DNA of 64,000 nt from Rheinheimera oceanensis (GTDB lineage Bacteria > Pseudomonadota > Gammaproteobacteria > Enterobacterales > Alteromonadaceae). The DNA lies in the NCBI RefSeq assembly GCF_018831085.1, contig NZ_JAGPNM010000010.1, positions 1 to 64,000 on the forward strand, written 5' to 3'. This document shows positions 61,796-64,000 of the stretch, piece by piece. The notes beneath the pieces are model-generated. The model worked only from the letters and a program-made list of their open reading frames with translations. It had not been told where the DNA came from and searched no databases. Each line of letters begins with the position of its first letter. Position 1 is the stretch's first letter. The translations under genes were made by a program, and so were the position numbers.

Positions 61796-62998
61796 CTATG
61801 TACTTTCAAATTCTGCAAACTGTTCTCGAACTAATTTGTTACCTACTAATCTATTGAATTTCATATAGTCTCGCTCTTCTTTCCTGTATCGACCAGCAAG
61901 TAGCGCAGGTGAAACATTAAACGTTTTAGCTACGGAAACCACGCTCTCTGGAGAGTCCAAAAATGGCTTATATTTTTTCCAATCTTTTTCCGAAATTATA
62001 GAGTCGGAAGCTAAACGATCAGCTTCATCTTCAATCGCGGAGCTACCCTCTACATCAAGGTCATCTACAAAAACTTCTGTTCCGTCTTTGTAGTGAAGCA
62101 CTATGTGAGAAAGCTCATGTAATAAGACAAACCAAAAATTATCTACCCTATCGTATCTCAACGTCAACGCGACTATAGGACCACTATTAGGGCTAGGAAT
62201 AACTGCACCATCCAGATAGGTTTTAGGTAAATGCTGGCAAACAACTAATTTTATGCCGTACCTAGCGAGTTCTTCTCTAGCTAATAAGGGGCCATTTGAG
62301 AACCTTGATAACTGCGCTATATTCTTTAGGATATCACTGTCCAAAAGGCCTGATTTGAAACTACCAGAAAGCTCTAAATCATTAGCGAGCTGGATAACTC
62401 TGCATTGCCACAAAGCCAATGCTGATTGATCCATTTTTTTGTTCGAACGCTTATGTTCATTTTGATAATGAAGGCTGGTTCTTAACATGGCTTTTGTCTG
62501 AGCTTTGCCTAGTACTGACTCAATGTGATCGACAAGTAAATCCTCGGCCTTTTTTGCGAACTCAGAAAAAGCCCCTTTAAAACCAGATACATACCCACGC
62601 TCATAAACAGCTTTAAGCAAAGAAGTAGTAAATTCAAAGCTGTCGGAACTTTTCAAATCGTATTCTTTAGCCAGTACTTCTAGAGGAATTTTAAGGCCAT
62701 CGGATAGTCTTCTGATCATTGGCAGGCTGAGAGGCTTTATTCTATTCAAAACCTCGGAAACATTACCTTTAGTACCAATAAAAGGTTCTAAATCCTTGTT
62801 TTTCAAACCGTACTGACTCATTCTAACTTTAATAGCGCTAATAGGATCTACTTCAACAGATGATACATACTGCTCATCGTACTCTCTGATCTCCGCAATA
62901 AGGATGTACAACTCGGCCTTTTCCTCAACAGACAGAGAACCTTTACTTATCAACTGTGATAACCGAGCTTGTGCAAATTTTATGTCTTGATTAATCAT
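61796..62998 (-). CDS. HigA-like antitoxin with XRE and ImmA/IrrE metallopeptidase domains
   Basis: 400 aa. A HigA-like XRE helix-turn-helix at about residues 50-115 (AIKVRMSQYGLKNKDLEPFIG; VSEVLNRIKPLSLPMIRRLSDGL, abbreviated) is followed by a long helical linker. The C-terminal ImmA/IrrE zinc-peptidase domain has LLHELSHIVLHY (HExxH, about residues 288-300) and a downstream Glu in EDEADRLASD. Such proteins repress their own operon and may be cleaved or cleave in response to stress. It starts 3 bp after the HigB-like gene, which makes them a toxin-antitoxin pair in the transposon cargo. Confidence 0.85.
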   Translation of the reverse strand: MINQDIKFAQARLSQLISKGSLSVEEKAELYILIAEIREYDEQYVSSVEVDPISAIKVRMSQYGLKNKDLEPFIGTKGNVSEVLNRIKPLSLPMIRRLSDGLKIPLEVLAKEYDLKSSDSFEFTTSLLKAVYERGYVSGFKGAFSEFAKKAEDLLVDHIESVLGKAQTKAMLRTSLHYQNEHKRSNKKMDQSALALWQCRVIQLANDLELSGSFKSGLLDSDILKNIAQLSRFSNGPLLAREELARYGIKLVVCQHLPKTYLDGAVIPSPNSGPIVALTLRYDRVDNFWFVLLHELSHIVLHYKDGTEVFVDDLDVEGSSAIEDEADRLASDSIISEKDWKKYKPFLDSPESVVSVAKTFNVSPALLAGRYRKEERDYMKFNRLVGNKLVREQFAEFEST

Positions 62999-63001
62999 TG
63001 C

Positions 63002-63286
63002 CTAAAATCCCGATATATGTTCATGAACTGACTCGACTAATAATATTTTTTCTTCGTCCATCACCGAACATATGACTTGCAATAGTTCGGCCCCGTCAGA
63101 ACATTTCACAGAGAAAAACATCTTCTGTGAGGTGTCACCGGATAAATAGGGACTGTATTGCTGAACTTCATCACTTAAAAGTGTATTCGCTCTTGTAATA
63201 TCCATTACCCAGAGTAGAAGCCCTGCTTGCATCTTAGGATTGACAGTCCAATACTCCTTTAACACCCATTGCCCAACTACTTTCAA
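63002..63286 (-). CDS. HigB-like toxin
   Basis: 94 aa. The N-terminus MKVVGQWVLKEYWTVNPKMQ and the LLLWVMDITRANTLLSDEVQQYSP segment align with HigB mRNA interferases (W-x-x-x-P-x-A/Q-x-x-x-L-x-x-W pattern). The C-terminal H-x-H, where HigB has THAEYDKI, is less similar. It lies first in the operon, as is usual for higBA, before the XRE-ImmA gene. HigB toxins cut mRNA on the ribosome; activity here is not proven. Confidence 0.7.
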   Translation of the reverse strand: MKVVGQWVLKEYWTVNPKMQAGLLLWVMDITRANTLLSDEVQQYSPYLSGDTSQKMFFSVKCSDGAELLQVICSVMDEEKILLVESVHEHISGF

Positions 63287-63459
63287 ATCGTATTCCTTTT
63301 AAAAGCGAAAAACAAGATCTTTTTTTTAGAACCACTAATTGCCAAATAAATATTTATGTGAGAACATTTGGTGGTCATTTTATGCGCATCCATTAAAGCC
63401 TCATGCCGCTCGTTAAGGCTACGGATAAATAAGTACATCGACGTTACAGGTTGTTAACT

Positions 63460-64000
63460 ATGAAAGCATCATATTATCCGATACTGAAATGGAAACAAGG
63501 AGAACAGGAAGCCTTGCAGGGTCTTGAGGAAGACGTAAAGGATAAGCTATGCCCGATAATTGAGATCCGGAACAATGCAAAGAGCAGTCGAGAACTGTAT
63601 AGAAGTTTAGACCACTATTGGAAGCAAAGACCTCTGATTGTTGATTATGCGGAGCCTACTGGGTTACTGATCGATCAACGACAAAACATGGTAACTGAGC
63701 TACTGGCTCAGATAGAAAAGAATAACGACCGTTGTGTAATATTCTGTTTTTGGCTAAAGATGATTGAACTAGGGGATCTGAATGACATTGTGGCTAGAGT
63801 CAAAGGCCTACCACAGCCAATCTGTCTGAGAATACAAGGAAATTCAGAGCAACTCCTCAACTCTATAGCTCGACTTGGTTCAATTTATGAAGAACATGGA
63901 CTTACTCCCTCTAAAATAATTTTATTATTGGACTCAAAAAGTACTCCGATAACTTCGGAGAATGATCAAGAAAAAATAGCTGAAGTTCTCGGCTCAGACT
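63460..64000 (+). CDS. Beta-family protein (T4-beta-protein-like), N-terminal part
   Basis: 180 codons from ATG 63460, open to the end of the window, so the gene is partial. The start (MKASYYPILKWKQGEQEALQ) and LCPIIEIRNN, RPLIVDYAEP and ICLRIQGN segments are typical of the beta-family proteins named after a phage T4 protein. Their function is unclear; many lie in defence islands. It is divergent from the HigB-like gene, with a 173-bp gap holding both promoters, and belongs to the Tn7-like cargo. Confidence 0.75.
   Translation, partial: MKASYYPILKWKQGEQEALQGLEEDVKDKLCPIIEIRNNAKSSRELYRSLDHYWKQRPLIVDYAEPTGLLIDQRQNMVTELLAQIEKNNDRCVIFCFWLKMIELGDLNDIVARVKGLPQPICLRIQGNSEQLLNSIARLGSIYEEHGLTPSKIILLLDSKSTPITSENDQEKIAEVLGSD

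Larger units (their letters stand above)
51428..64000 (+). mobile_element. Tn7-family transposon (right end, tnsABCDE and part of the cargo)
   Basis: The right end with TnsB-site repeats at 51428, then an extra cargo gene, tnsA-tnsB-tnsC-tnsD-tnsE (53600-61268), and cargo on the left-end side. Orientation (right end next to glmS, tnsA nearest to that end) is that of Tn7. The left end is not reached in this window. All five proteins align along their length with Tn7 proteins as I remember them. Confidence 0.93.

Overview
The window looks like the oriC-proximal chromosome of a marine or freshwater gammaproteobacterium of the Rheinheimera / Alishewanella / Arsukibacterium kind. This rests on core gene order (mioC - oriC - mnmG - rsmG - parA - parB - atpIBEFHAGDC - glmU - glmS) and protein style, not on a database search. 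A conserved backbone (about 15.3-51.4 kb) is bracketed by two accessory regions.

Left accessory region (1-15.2 kb). Positions 1-2686 hold the end of a three-gene module: a truncated conserved protein, an unknown protein and an N6-adenine DNA methyltransferase. From 3228 to 14640 lies an island that begins with a tyrosine recombinase and ends with a DUF927 protein and an AlpA-like HTH protein. Between them the same 18-bp perfect palindrome, AATTTGGCATGCCAAATT, occurs seven times (one copy with a single mismatch). It lies only between genes, whatever their direction, and cuts the DNA into units of 0.25-5.3 kb. The first copy is 30 bp after the recombinase stop codon. This resembles a gene-cassette array with symmetrical, non-integron sites and is the best candidate for an undescribed system here. 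The largest unit carries a DRT2-type antiviral reverse transcriptase. Its upstream ncRNA contains two ACA triplets exactly 120 nt apart; joining them would create a sigma70 promoter with a 17-bp spacer and a stop-free 40-codon repeating ORF (neo). The same unit carries a hydrolase/partner gene pair that looks like toxin and immunity. An SOS-type (LexA) box precedes a small gene at the island's right side.

Backbone (15.3-51.4 kb). An MFS transporter, a PEBP-family protein, trxC and deaD lie on the minus strand. They are followed by mioC, a GATC-rich oriC with DnaA boxes, mnmG, rsmG, parAB and the full ATP synthase operon. An IS200-like element with a frameshifted transposase follows atpC. A class III lanthipeptide cluster (34.9-43.1 kb) comes next: regulators, a C39-peptidase ABC exporter, a precursor with a double-glycine leader and two labionin-type Ser-x2-Ser-x2-Cys motifs, a LanKC synthetase and an HlyD-type adaptor. 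The backbone resumes with glmU, a dicarboxylate/amino-acid symporter, a parS-like site, a DUF1439 lipoprotein, a membrane flavoreductase with a Fur-like box, a DeoR-family regulator and glmS.

Right accessory region (51.4-64 kb). A close relative of Tn7 sits at attTn7, its right end starting 25 bp after the glmS stop codon. It has a complete tnsABCDE set with the TnsA and TnsB catalytic residues conserved. Between the right end and tnsA is an unusual gene: an HNH nuclease domain fused to a tandem array of DnaJ-like zinc ribbons, with near-identical 123-bp repeats. Beyond tnsE lie a small basic protein, a HigB-like toxin with an XRE-ImmA/IrrE antitoxin, and the start of a beta-family protein. 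The transposon's left end is outside the window.
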